Positions 1 through 5,944 of a DNA stretch of 16,150 nucleotides are shown here, in pieces (positions within the stretch are counted from its first letter, which is position 1; every line of letters starts with the position of its first letter). The position numbers and the translations under genes are program-made. Source of the stretch: an uncultured Collinsella sp. (GTDB lineage: Bacteria; Actinomycetota; Coriobacteriia; Coriobacteriales; Coriobacteriaceae); the NCBI GenBank assembly GCA_934655835.1, contig CAKUHM010000012.1:1-16150 (forward strand), written 5' to 3'. The notes under the pieces were generated by a model. The model worked only from the letters and a program-made list of their open reading frames with translations. It was not told where the DNA came from and did not search any database.

Positions 1-150
1 GCAGGCGCCCAGGCACTTGCCAGCCGCATTGTGGAGCGCTGGCCAAACTCCAAGACTATCATCATGCCCTGTAACGGGCTAGATTCATACTATGCCGAAA
101 TGCATGGGCTCATTATCGGCTACGGCATGGGCGTGGCTTCGGGCCAATAA
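1..150 (+). CDS. 3' end of an unidentified gene (possibly DegV-like)
   Basis: The reading frame is open from the first base and ends at TAA 148-150, giving the last 49 residues of a protein whose start lies outside the window. The visible part includes RIVERWPNSKTIIMPCNGL and ends in a Gly-rich stretch, GLIIGYGMGVASGQ. This tail loosely resembles the C-terminal GPVIGTHVGPG strand of DegV-type fatty-acid-binding proteins, but the match is weak and the diagnostic His is not clearly present. The family is therefore left open. The gene converges on the DUF1836 gene, and a strong hairpin follows 19 bases after its stop. Confidence 0.55.
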   Translation, partial: AGAQALASRIVERWPNSKTIIMPCNGLDSYYAEMHGLIIGYGMGVASGQ

Positions 151-169
151 AGTACAACTAAGCAAAAAT

Positions 170-211
170 ACGTGCGGGACAAAGTGACAGATGACCCTTT
201 GTCCCGCACGT
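170..211. terminator. Strong intrinsic terminator between convergent genes
   Basis: A perfect 15-bp stem (170-184 with 197-211) encloses a 12-base loop. On the minus strand the stem is followed by ATTTTTGCTT, a good U-tract, so it should end the DUF1836 transcript. On the plus strand the tail is only TATATACG, so termination of the partial upstream gene is likely but less certain. Confidence 0.85.
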
Positions 212-223
212 TATATACGTTGG

Positions 224-835
224 CTAGCTATTAAACCCATTAAACTTAAGATAGCTCATCAGGTACGCCTTCGAAACGAAGGATGAAACTGCACTGCGCA
301 CAAGCAGCGACTCCCGCGTTACCTGATGCGCCGTATCGGGAACCGGCATCTGCTCGACGGAAAACGCCGAACGAATCGATGCCTCGAGCTGATCGACCAC
401 ATAGTCGAAGGCCGTCGGGGCATCGTAGCTCAAACGCTGAATGTTAAAGAGCGCCTGCACCGCAGCAATAGGTAGCACCTGCTTAAAGATGCAGATAGCG
501 ATCAGGCGGGCAATCTGCTCGCGGCCATATTGCTTTTTGACCGGGGCAGGCACCAGGCCGACCTTCACGTAGTTATTGATCATCGATGGCGTAATGACAG
601 GCTGCTCAACGCAAATAGACAGTGGCTCCATCCACAGCGCAACATACTCAATGACCTGGTCGCGGTAGAGCGTCACATTGGGCAACTGGTTATAGCGCGG
701 CAGACTCAACGTATTAAGTTTGCGCACGATATCGGACTGAATAAATGCATCGGGCAGCACAGTGGGCTGAATATCCTCGGGCTTAATGCTGACCGACGAA
801 TCGGACATCGGAATAACGTGTTTAACGTGGTTCAT
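224..835 (-). CDS. DUF1836 family protein, MerR-like putative regulator
   Basis: This encodes 203 residues. The start chosen is the ATG at 835, where GGAGGA lies six bases upstream; the open frame runs 33 codons further upstream but without a comparable ribosome binding site. Residues about 81-133 (ITPSMINNYVKVGLVPAP through KKQYGREQIARLIAI) are typical of DUF1836. They read like a MerR-type winged helix, with an NYVKVGL wing/turn and a Y-x-x-EQIARL helix. A DNA-binding regulatory role is inferred from that resemblance; no ligand domain is recognised. The gene stands alone, read towards a strong terminator. A perfect 13-bp palindrome overlaps its probable promoter, which suggests autoregulation. 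Family assignment is fairly sure; function is unknown. Confidence 0.8.
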   Translation of the reverse strand: MNHVKHVIPMSDSSVSIKPEDIQPTVLPDAFIQSDIVRKLNTLSLPRYNQLPNVTLYRDQVIEYVALWMEPLSICVEQPVITPSMINNYVKVGLVPAPVKKQYGREQIARLIAICIFKQVLPIAAVQALFNIQRLSYDAPTAFDYVVDQLEASIRSAFSVEQMPVPDTAHQVTRESLLVRSAVSSFVSKAYLMSYLKFNGFNS

Positions 836-867
836 AAAGGTCCTCCATTCATTGTCTATATTGTATT

Positions 868-880
868 CTAGATTATCTAG
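868..880. promoter_or_regulatory. Palindromic putative operator upstream of the DUF1836 gene
   Basis: CTAGATTATCTAG is a perfect 6+1+6 inverted repeat 33 bases upstream of the DUF1836 start codon. On the minus strand it sits just upstream of a TACAAT (-10-like) hexamer. A site placed there would suit a repressor or a MerR-type activator, perhaps DUF1836 itself. No convincing -35 element was found, so the promoter assignment is tentative. Confidence 0.4.
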
Positions 881-910
881 TTTTGCATACCACATAGCCG
901 GCAAGAAAAT

Positions 911-944
911 TGGCGGGACAGCGCACTGATGCATCGTCCCGCCA
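911..944 (-). terminator. Intrinsic terminator of trxB
   Basis: A 9-bp perfect stem (TGGCGGGAC at 911-919 with GTCCCGCCA at 936-944) has a 16-base loop. It lies about 45 bases past the trxB stop and is followed on the minus strand by ATTTTCTTG. Its GCGGGAC stem sequence recurs in the terminator at 170-211. Confidence 0.75.
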
Positions 945-988
945 TTTAGATAATTGATAGCAACCTTACATAAGATATATTATCGTAC

Positions 989-1927
989 TTATCCACGGAG
1001 AAACGCGTATGCGCTCGTTGCTGCTATGGCTCCGTCCGAAACGGCGGTCACAACCTGGCGTAAACGCTTGGAGCGGATATCGCCAGCGGCAAATAGACCA
1101 GGTGTACGGGTGGCCATCGAATCGTCGGTGACAATGCCGCCGTCGGGAGCCAGGTCGACTAGATGCTCAACAAGCTCGGTATGTGGTTGCGTCCCCGTAA
1201 AGACAAATATGCCAAATGAGCCAGGTTCAAAGGACTCAGTGTGCATTTCACCAGTTGAATTGTCCTTGAATGTGATTGTCGTGGGCATCGCTTCACCAGA
1301 AAGCTCAACAATACTAGTTTGGTACCTAACTGAAATATTGTCCTTAGCAAGAACCTTATTCACAACGCCCTCGGGTGCACGGAACTGATCGCGACGCAGC
1401 ACGATGGTCACGTTGCTGGCAATGTCGGACAGGAACAGCGCCTCCTCGCATGCCGAATTGCCGCCTCCGATCACAAAGACCTGCTTGCCACGGAAGAACA
1501 TGCCGTCACACGTCGCGCAATACGAAACGCCACGACCGCGATACGTGTCCTCGCCAACAAAACCCGCAGGACGCGGCGTGGCGCCCATGCACGCAATGAC
1601 GCTCTTGGCCGCTGTGTCGCCCATATCATGATGGATGGTAAATTGAGCCGCATCGGCATCGTAATCGACGCCCGTCACCATACTCCATTCAACCTGAGCC
1701 CCCAAGCCTTCAGCATGCTGTTGGAACCGCTCACCAAGTTCGACACCGCTCAGTAGCGGAATGCCAGGATAATTCTCAATCTCGTTGCTCGTAGCGATCT
1801 GTCCGCCCGACATGCCCTGCTCAAGGACAGTCGTCGTCAGGTTGGCGCGCGCCGCATAAATGGCGGCAGCATAGCCCGCGGGGCCTCCGCCGATAATCGC
1901 AACATCGATCGTCTGATCGGTAGTCAT
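989..1927 (-). CDS. trxB: Thioredoxin reductase (TrxB)
   Basis: The 312-residue FAD/NADPH oxidoreductase uses NADPH to reduce thioredoxin in the cytoplasm. The start is the ATG at 1927, preceded by GAGAGGA; upstream in-frame starts would add a tail that does not look like TrxB. Visible motifs are the FAD-binding GGGPAG at residues 13-18, the redox-active CATC at 137-140, the NADPH-binding GGGNSA at 154-159 and the C-terminal FAD motif AAGDIR. Length matches bacterial low-molecular-weight TrxB (about 310-320). It is divergent from the glycosyltransferase gene, and no thioredoxin gene is adjacent. The stretch about 1190-1380 (residues about 183-246) is much more AT-rich than the rest of the gene, suggesting a mosaic allele. 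Identification is very secure. Confidence 0.95.
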   Translation of the reverse strand: MTTDQTIDVAIIGGGPAGYAAAIYAARANLTTTVLEQGMSGGQIATSNEIENYPGIPLLSGVELGERFQQHAEGLGAQVEWSMVTGVDYDADAAQFTIHHDMGDTAAKSVIACMGATPRPAGFVGEDTYRGRGVSYCATCDGMFFRGKQVFVIGGGNSACEEALFLSDIASNVTIVLRRDQFRAPEGVVNKVLAKDNISVRYQTSIVELSGEAMPTTITFKDNSTGEMHTESFEPGSFGIFVFTGTQPHTELVEHLVDLAPDGGIVTDDSMATRTPGLFAAGDIRSKRLRQVVTAVSDGAIAATSAYAFLRG

Positions 1928-2045
1928 GAAGAGTCCTCTCGCCAAAACGTTGTCGTTCTTTGCGCTCATACCCAAATTTACGTGAACGTGACACTCATGC
2001 ACTACAATGATAAATCCGTGTTACAACGTCGAAGGGGAGTTATCG
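1928..2045. promoter_or_regulatory. Divergent intergenic region trxB / glycosyltransferase
   Basis: These 118 bases must hold both promoters. On the plus strand TACAAT at 2003-2008 is a plausible -10 for the glycosyltransferase, but the nearest -35-like hexamers have poor spacing. On the minus strand no clear sigma-70 pair for trxB is seen. GGGGAG at 2034-2039 is the ribosome binding site that sets the glycosyltransferase start at 2046. Confidence 0.35.
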
Positions 2046-3347
2046 ATGGATCAGACGCAGACGAGCGACGACGCTCCCCTGCTTACGCTCAGCACTCCCC
2101 AATCGAAGAAAACCACGCTCTTGGCTCAGCAAAAACCTCTCGTGACCATCGTGCACGCCTCGGTCGGCTCGGGCCACAAGGCCGCCGCAAATGCGATTGC
2201 GCAGGCATTCGACCTCATCCGCGGCGCCAACGGCATCCCCGAGGACGTTGAGATTGAAGTACTCGATATCCTTGATTTTGGACGTATCAAATTCGACGGC
2301 AATAAAACCGCGGCTTCTTTTACGGGAGCCACGCGCCCCATTTACGACCTGACCTGGCGATATACGCTTACGGGACATCTGCTCTGGGGTGGCGGCACAG
2401 CATGGTCGCGAATTATGTTCCCCGCCTTCAACGAATATATTCGTAGCCGCAGGCCCATAGCCGTGGTCGCAACGCACATCACAGCAGCCAATGTCGCCGT
2501 GGGCGCCCGCGTAATTACGGGTATCGATTATCCGGTCATCTGCGTGCCGACCGACTACGAAGTCGAGGGCTGGTGGCCCCACAAGGACACCGATCTATTC
2601 TGTGTTGCCAACGAATTTATGGCCGAAACGCTGCGTCCGCGCAAGGTGCCCGAGGCAAAGATTCGTATTACCGGCATTCCTATTCGCGCCGGATTCGACA
2701 CGGATTACAATCGCGAGGAAGAGCTAGCCAAGTTCAACCTCCCCACCGACAAGACCGTCGTGCTGGTAATGGCCGGCGCCAGTTTGCCTCAACCGTACGT
2801 TCGCTTTCGCGCAGAAATGGACCGCACCCTCCCCTTCCTGCGCAGTTTCGAGGACATGCACTTTGTCTTTTTGCCGGGCAAAGACGTGGAGTATGCCACC
2901 CGGTTGAAGACGCTCTTCGATGCCATGAAGCTCGAGAACGTCACGGTGTTGGACTATGTCGACGACATGGCGGCCCTCATGCACGGATGCGACCTGGCAA
3001 TCCTCAAATCGGGCGGACTCACGGTCACCGAGTGCCTATGCGCACATCTGCCGATGATTCTGCTGGGCAAGTCCTATGGCCAGGAAAAGGCCAACACCAC
3101 CATGCTCACCGGCATGGGCGCCAGCATGCATGTCACCACCGCACGAGAGCTCATCGTGACGTTGCGTCATCTCCACGATCATCCTGAGTCGCTCAAGGCA
3201 CTGCTCATCAACGGCGAAGTACTACGCCGCCCCCACGCAGCCGAAGACATAGCCATCGCAACCATGGAGCTTGCAGGCAAACCCCAAAAACGAAAACGAG
3301 CCTTCTGCCGCTTCTACTGGGGCGGCAAACCCGCGCACATCAGGTAG
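2046..3347 (+). CDS. Processive diacylglycerol glycosyltransferase / MGDG synthase-like (GT28)
   Basis: This encodes 433 residues. The start at 2046 (MDQTQT) is chosen because GGGGAG lies six bases upstream; an earlier in-frame ATG at 2007 overlaps the likely promoter. The N-terminal half carries HASVGSGHKAAANAI (residues 37-51), the signature of the MGDG synthase N-terminal domain found in plant MGD and Bacillus UgtP/YpfP. The C-terminal half has the sugar-nucleotide-binding KSGGLTVTE (321-329) of GT28 and MurG-like enzymes. By family it transfers glucose or galactose from a UDP-sugar to diacylglycerol at the inner membrane face, giving membrane glycolipid or lipoteichoic-acid anchor. The basic C-terminal tail (KPQKRKRAFCR) could aid membrane contact. 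The exact sugar cannot be read from sequence. A large palindrome begins 13 bases after the stop. Confidence 0.85.
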   Translation: MDQTQTSDDAPLLTLSTPQSKKTTLLAQQKPLVTIVHASVGSGHKAAANAIAQAFDLIRGANGIPEDVEIEVLDILDFGRIKFDGNKTAASFTGATRPIYDLTWRYTLTGHLLWGGGTAWSRIMFPAFNEYIRSRRPIAVVATHITAANVAVGARVITGIDYPVICVPTDYEVEGWWPHKDTDLFCVANEFMAETLRPRKVPEAKIRITGIPIRAGFDTDYNREEELAKFNLPTDKTVVLVMAGASLPQPYVRFRAEMDRTLPFLRSFEDMHFVFLPGKDVEYATRLKTLFDAMKLENVTVLDYVDDMAALMHGCDLAILKSGGLTVTECLCAHLPMILLGKSYGQEKANTTMLTGMGASMHVTTARELIVTLRHLHDHPESLKALLINGEVLRRPHAAEDIAIATMELAGKPQKRKRAFCRFYWGGKPAHIR

Positions 3348-3360
3348 TTTGTTAATGTCC

Positions 3361-3464
3361 GCTCACCTGTGAGAGACCCCTATATATCATCCCGTGCTCA
3401 AACATTCTCGCTTCGCTGCGAAACTGCGCGCGGGACGATATATAGGGGTCTCTCACAGGTGAGC
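3361..3464 (+). repeat. Long palindromic 3'-end element, copy 1
   Basis: A 28-bp perfect inverted repeat (3361-3388 with 3437-3464) continues inward, after one A-C mismatch (3389/3436), through eight more pairs including a T-G wobble. This leaves a 30-base loop (3398-3427). The inner core, TGCTCAAACATTCTCGC to GCGAAACTGCGCG, recurs at 3625-3727 in opposite orientation. The element starts 13 bases after the glycosyltransferase stop, with its core in the same direction as that gene. No U-run follows (TGCGTTTACG), so it is not a standard intrinsic terminator. Confidence 0.9.
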
Positions 3465-3624
3465 TGCGTTTACGTACTAGCAGTTAAACCAGATACCCCC
3501 CCCAAGTAGAAACTGCAAAGGTGAAAACAAAATACTGATACCAGCCAGCCGATGCGACAAGGACGTTGTTCCTTTGCCGCATCGGCTGGCTAGAAAGATA
3601 AATAATGTTTCAAGCGAGTAGCCG
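3465..3624. other. Non-coding interval between the two palindromic elements
   Basis: No credible gene is present in the convergent interval outside the palindromes. It contains a run of eight C at 3496-3503, a small inverted repeat (GCAGTT 3480-3485 with AACTGC 3511-3516) and the separate hairpin at 3543-3591. The C-run lies outside any coding frame. Confidence 0.6.
3543..3591 (-). terminator. Hairpin, probable terminator for the dut direction
   Basis: AGCCAGCCGATGCG (3543-3556) pairs perfectly with 3578-3591. After one A-C mismatch the stem extends through CAAGGA/TCCTTTG with a bulged T, leaving a short loop. On the minus strand a T-rich stretch, TATTTTGTTTTC, begins about nine bases after the stem. 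That is further than ideal but compatible with termination of transcripts coming from dut. The plus-strand side has no T-run. Confidence 0.55.
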
Positions 3625-3727
3625 CCCGCCCGTCCCTCACACATATCGTTCCACGCGCAGTTTCGCAGCGAGCGAAGCGAAGCGAGAATGTTTGAGCATG
3701 GAATGATATGTGTGAGGGACGGGCGGG
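3625..3727 (-). repeat. Long palindromic 3'-end element, copy 2
   Basis: A 23-bp perfect inverted repeat (3625-3647 with 3705-3727) continues through a G-T wobble (3648/3704) and five more pairs. Read on the minus strand its core matches copy 1: TGCTCAAACATTCTCGCTTC, then a 9-base expansion of a CGCTT-like repeat, then GCGAAACTGCGCG. Its outer arms do not match those of copy 1, yet are perfectly self-complementary. It begins 16 bases after the dut stop and has the same orientation relative to dut as copy 1 has to the glycosyltransferase. Confidence 0.9.
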
Positions 3728-3743
3728 AGGGATACGAGCGCCC

Positions 3744-4187
3744 CTAGGCGACGCCGCTGGAGCCGAAGCCTCCTTTTCCTCGGTCGGTTTCGTCTAGTTC
3801 TTCTACTTCTATGAGGTTGACCGTGGGGACTTCTTGGATGACGAGTTGGGCTATGCGGTCGCCTTTGTTGATTTGGATGTTGTTGGTGGGGTCCAGATTG
3901 ATGAGGATGACTTTGAGTTCGCCTCGGTAGTGGGCGTCGATGAGGCCCGGCGTGTTGACTATAGACAAGCCCTGCTTGATGGCCAAGCCGCTGCGGGGCT
4001 GGACGAAGCCGGCGTAGCCATCGGGCAGGGCGATGGCCAGCCCCGTAGAGACCAGACGGCGTTCGAAGGGCTTCAGGACGCAGTCTTCGTTGGAGCGTAG
4101 ATCCAAGCCGGCATCGGTGGGATGGGCGTATTTGGGAAGCTCGACAGTGGGGTCGAGACGCTTTATGTTGACGGTAATGTTGGACAT
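3744..4187 (-). CDS. dut: dUTP diphosphatase (Dut)
   Basis: This 147-residue enzyme hydrolyses dUTP to dUMP and pyrophosphate, keeping uracil out of DNA and supplying dUMP for dTMP synthesis. All five motifs of trimeric dUTPases are visible: DAGLDLRS (25-32), PRSGLA (64-69), [13 protein letters not shown] (78-90, with D84 as the expected catalytic base and Y87 for uracil discrimination), GDRIAQLV (109-116) and the mobile C-terminal [10 protein letters not shown] (136-145). The ribosome binding site AAGGTGA is formed by the last codons and stop of nrdR, with only four bases between the genes. Translational coupling to nrdR is therefore likely. Identification is very secure. Confidence 0.96.
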   Translation of the reverse strand: MSNITVNIKRLDPTVELPKYAHPTDAGLDLRSNEDCVLKPFERRLVSTGLAIALPDGYAGFVQPRSGLAIKQGLSIVNTPGLIDAHYRGELKVILINLDPTNNIQINKGDRIAQLVIQEVPTVNLIEVEELDETDRGKGGFGSSGVA

Positions 4188-4191
4188 GGAA

Positions 4192-4635
4192 TCACCTTAG
4201 CTTGTCGAGCTCTTGCAGAAACTCATCGACGTCTTTGAAATCGCGGTAGACCGAGGCAAAGCGAATGTAGGCCACTTTGTCGATCTTGGCCAAGCGCTTG
4301 AGCACCATGTCACCCAACTCATGGGACGTGACGGCCGTCAGTGTGCGAGAGCGCAGCTCAACCTCGATGTCGTCGATAATCTCATTGAGCTTCTTAGTGT
4401 CGATATCGCGCTTGATGGTGGCGCGCATCAAGCCGACGAGCAGTTTATTGCGATCGAACCGCTGCTTGGTTCCGTCTGACTTAATGACCTCGATTGGGTC
4501 TTCACATCGCTCAAACGTTGTAAAGCGGTAGCTACACGAGCAACATTCGCGACGACGCTTAATGGTGTTATTTGACTCCTGCATACGGGAATCAACGACG
4601 CGGGTATGTGCCTTGCCGCATTTGGGACAGCGCAT
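4192..4635 (-). CDS. nrdR: Transcriptional repressor NrdR
   Basis: The 147-residue protein has an N-terminal zinc ribbon with C3, C6, C31 and C34 (CPKC and CSC pairs) and an ATP-cone domain (about 47-137). This is the standard NrdR layout and length. NrdR senses the ATP/dATP ratio and represses ribonucleotide reductase genes by binding paired NrdR boxes in their promoters; no nrd structural gene is in the window. The start at 4635 has AGGAGG upstream. It sits inside a 12-bp inverted repeat that could hide the start codon in the mRNA. Upstream is the LysM gene (51-base gap) and downstream is dut (4-base gap), so a three-gene transcript is plausible. Confidence 0.96.
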   Translation of the reverse strand: MRCPKCGKAHTRVVDSRMQESNNTIKRRRECCSCSYRFTTFERCEDPIEVIKSDGTKQRFDRNKLLVGLMRATIKRDIDTKKLNEIIDDIEVELRSRTLTAVTSHELGDMVLKRLAKIDKVAYIRFASVYRDFKDVDEFLQELDKLR

Positions 4636-4673
4636 GGTACCTCCTCTTAAACGATAACAAGGGTACCATGCGC
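4630..4673 (-). promoter_or_regulatory. Inverted repeat that can sequester the nrdR start codon
   Basis: GCGCATGGTACC at 4630-4641 and GGTACCATGCGC at 4662-4673 form a perfect 12-bp stem with a 20-base loop. In the minus-strand mRNA the right half of the stem contains the nrdR ATG and the last two G of its AGGAGG ribosome binding site. Folding would therefore block initiation. No U-tract follows, so a terminator is less likely. Confidence 0.6.
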
Positions 4674-4686
4674 AGCGCGATAATGA

Positions 4687-5136
4687 TTACGAACGAGCGG
4701 GAACCTTAAGATGCGCACCGGCGGCGAGCGAACCATGCTCCAGATGATTGACGTTACGGATCATGTCGGAAGTCTCTTGCGTGGAAAGGCCTTCGATTGG
4801 ATATTCCTCGGCAAGCGACCAAAGAGAATCGCCAGGCTGAACGCGAATAGTCTCGTAGGTAATGTTGGAAACGGACTCGGCATACGCAGCGTGACGAGCG
4901 TTAAAGACCGACGTAGCGAGGACAAAGAAGAGCGTAAGCGCAACGGCGACGGCGACAATCGTCGGAACCTTGAGGGCAACGCGGGCCGGCGCGGCTACAG
5001 TCTGCTGATTGCGAGCAGGCTTTACGGTCAAAGGCTGAAAGCCGGAGCGGCCGCCCTGAACAACCGTAAAAGTGTGTTCTGCAGGCGTCTCGAGCTTAAG
5101 GGCGAGGTTTCCCTGGACCATATTCGTTGCGTTCAT
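4687..5136 (-). CDS. LysM-domain membrane protein, YneA-like putative SOS cell-division inhibitor
   Basis: About 149 residues. Two ATG codons stand in tandem (5139 and 5136); the second is preferred because AGGAG is six bases upstream of it. The order is a cytoplasmic N-terminal region (about 1-57), one hydrophobic segment (VPTIVAVAVALTLFFVLATS, about 58-77) and a C-terminal LysM domain (from about 95: IRVQPGDSLWSLAEEYP to AGAHLKVPARS). A short protein with one membrane span and LysM, divergent from lexA and under LexA boxes, matches Bacillus YneA and Corynebacterium DivS-type inhibitors that delay septation during DNA damage. The function is inferred from architecture and context. The promoter at 5227-5254 has an SOS box in its spacer and another over the likely transcription start. 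Confidence 0.8.
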   Translation of the reverse strand: MNATNMVQGNLALKLETPAEHTFTVVQGGRSGFQPLTVKPARNQQTVAAPARVALKVPTIVAVAVALTLFFVLATSVFNARHAAYAESVSNITYETIRVQPGDSLWSLAEEYPIEGLSTQETSDMIRNVNHLEHGSLAAGAHLKVPARS

Positions 5137-5207
5137 CATGTTCTCCTCTCGCGTGTTTTGCTGAGAACAGTTTTATCAAGCCGCGCGGACAAAAATGTCT
5201 AGCGCGA

Positions 5208-5219
5208 GAACGAATGTTC
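5208..5219. promoter_or_regulatory. SOS (LexA) box 1
   Basis: GAACGAATGTTC is a GAAC-N4-GTTC palindrome. It lies just downstream of the -10 of the minus-strand LysM-gene promoter, covering the probable transcription start. Confidence 0.8.
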
Positions 5220-5226
5220 GGTTATT

Positions 5227-5254
5227 ATTATCTTCGAACAGTTGTTCCTGTCAA
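5227..5254 (-). promoter_or_regulatory. Sigma-70 promoter of the LysM gene
   Basis: On the minus strand a perfect TTGACA (5254-5249) and GATAAT (5232-5227) are separated by 16 bases. SOS box 2 fills the spacer, so LexA binding should exclude RNA polymerase. Confidence 0.8.
5235..5248. promoter_or_regulatory. SOS (LexA) box 2
   Basis: CGAACAGTTGTTCC is a near-perfect CGAAC-N4-GTTCG site in the spacer of the LysM-gene promoter. Its core begins exactly 28 bp from box 1 and 28 bp from box 3. Confidence 0.85.
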
Positions 5255-5262
5255 GCAAAATT

Positions 5263-5276
5263 CGAACATTTGTTTG
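5263..5276. promoter_or_regulatory. SOS (LexA) box 3
   Basis: CGAACATTTGTTTG matches the box with one changed base in the right half (GTTT for GTTC). It lies 23 bases upstream of the lexA start and is probably the autoregulatory site. No clear sigma-70 pair for lexA was found. Confidence 0.75.
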
Positions 5277-5299
5277 GCATTGGTAGAGAGGATGCCCTG

Positions 5300-5944
5300 A
5301 TGGCTCGCAAAATTACCAAGCGTCAGCAGCAAATTTACGACTTCATCAAGGAATATCAGCAGGAGAAGGGTTATCCGCCCAGCGTGCGCGAGATGGCTTC
5401 TGCCGTGGGCCTTTCCTCCCCCAGCACCGTGCACGCCCATCTCTCTGCCCTGGAGGCGCGCGGGCTGCTCAAACGCGATGCAACCAAACCGCGCGCCCTG
5501 GAACTCTTTAACGAGGACGGTTCCTCTGTCTCAATTTCTAAAACTGACGAGCCCACTGCACCCCGCGGAACGGTCTCGCTCCCGCTCGTTGGTCGCGTCG
5601 CGGCTGGGATTCCCATTCTGGCCGAGCAGAATATCGAGGACACCTTTACTATCCCGACCGAAATCGCCACAGATCAGGGTTCCTTTATCCTTGAGGTACA
5701 TGGGAGTTCAATGATCAATGTCGGTATCTTCAATGGCGATTACATCATCGTCCGTGAACAAAAGAGTGCCATGAACGGCGAAATTGTCGTGGCTATGATT
5801 GATGGTTCAGCGACCGTCAAGACGTTCTACAAGGAGCAGGGGCGCGTGCGCTTGCAGCCCGAGAACGACACTATGGAGCCTATCTATGCGACGAACCCCG
5901 TTATTTTGGGTAAAGTTGTCGGTTTAATGCGCCGGTTCTCGTAA
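5300..5944 (+). CDS. lexA: SOS repressor LexA
   Basis: This 214-residue repressor self-cleaves when stimulated by RecA filaments. The start at 5300 (MARKITKRQQQ) is set by GAGAGGA upstream and by the usual LexA N-terminus; the frame is open further upstream but through the operators. Residues 1-65 form the winged helix (PPSVREMASAVGLSSPSTVHAHL as recognition region). The cleavage site is A102-G103 in VGRVAAGIP. The catalytic dyad is S137 (HGSSMI) and K174 (TVKTFYK), as in S24-family peptidases. The stop TAA shares its last base with the ATG of the next gene (TAATG), so the acyltransferase gene is probably translated from the same SOS-controlled message. Identification is very secure. Confidence 0.97.
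   Translation: MARKITKRQQQIYDFIKEYQQEKGYPPSVREMASAVGLSSPSTVHAHLSALEARGLLKRDATKPRALELFNEDGSSVSISKTDEPTAPRGTVSLPLVGRVAAGIPILAEQNIEDTFTIPTEIATDQGSFILEVHGSSMINVGIFNGDYIIVREQKSAMNGEIVVAMIDGSATVKTFYKEQGRVRLQPENDTMEPIYATNPVILGKVVGLMRRFS

Noticed and set aside
954..1388. A 144-codon plus-strand frame near the trxB 3' end
   Set aside because: It is antisense to trxB, starts inside its terminator region and has no ribosome binding site or domain.
3361..3464. Copy 1 palindrome as an ordinary intrinsic terminator
   Set aside because: The stem is far longer than usual and is not followed by a U-run; the sequence after it is TGCGTTTACG.
3496..3503. Run of eight C as a phase-variation tract
   Set aside because: It lies in non-coding DNA between convergent genes and not in a visible promoter or reading frame.
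3361..3727. CRISPR array or integron attC sites as explanation for the palindromes
   Set aside because: There are only two copies, in opposite orientation, without regular spacers or cas genes. The attC-type RYYYAAC/GTTRRRY ends and an integrase are absent.
3361..3727. Insertion sequence with terminal inverted repeats formed by the two related palindromes
   Set aside because: The roughly 160 bases between them encode no transposase, and each palindrome is complete in itself. Their inverted orientation follows the convergent genes.
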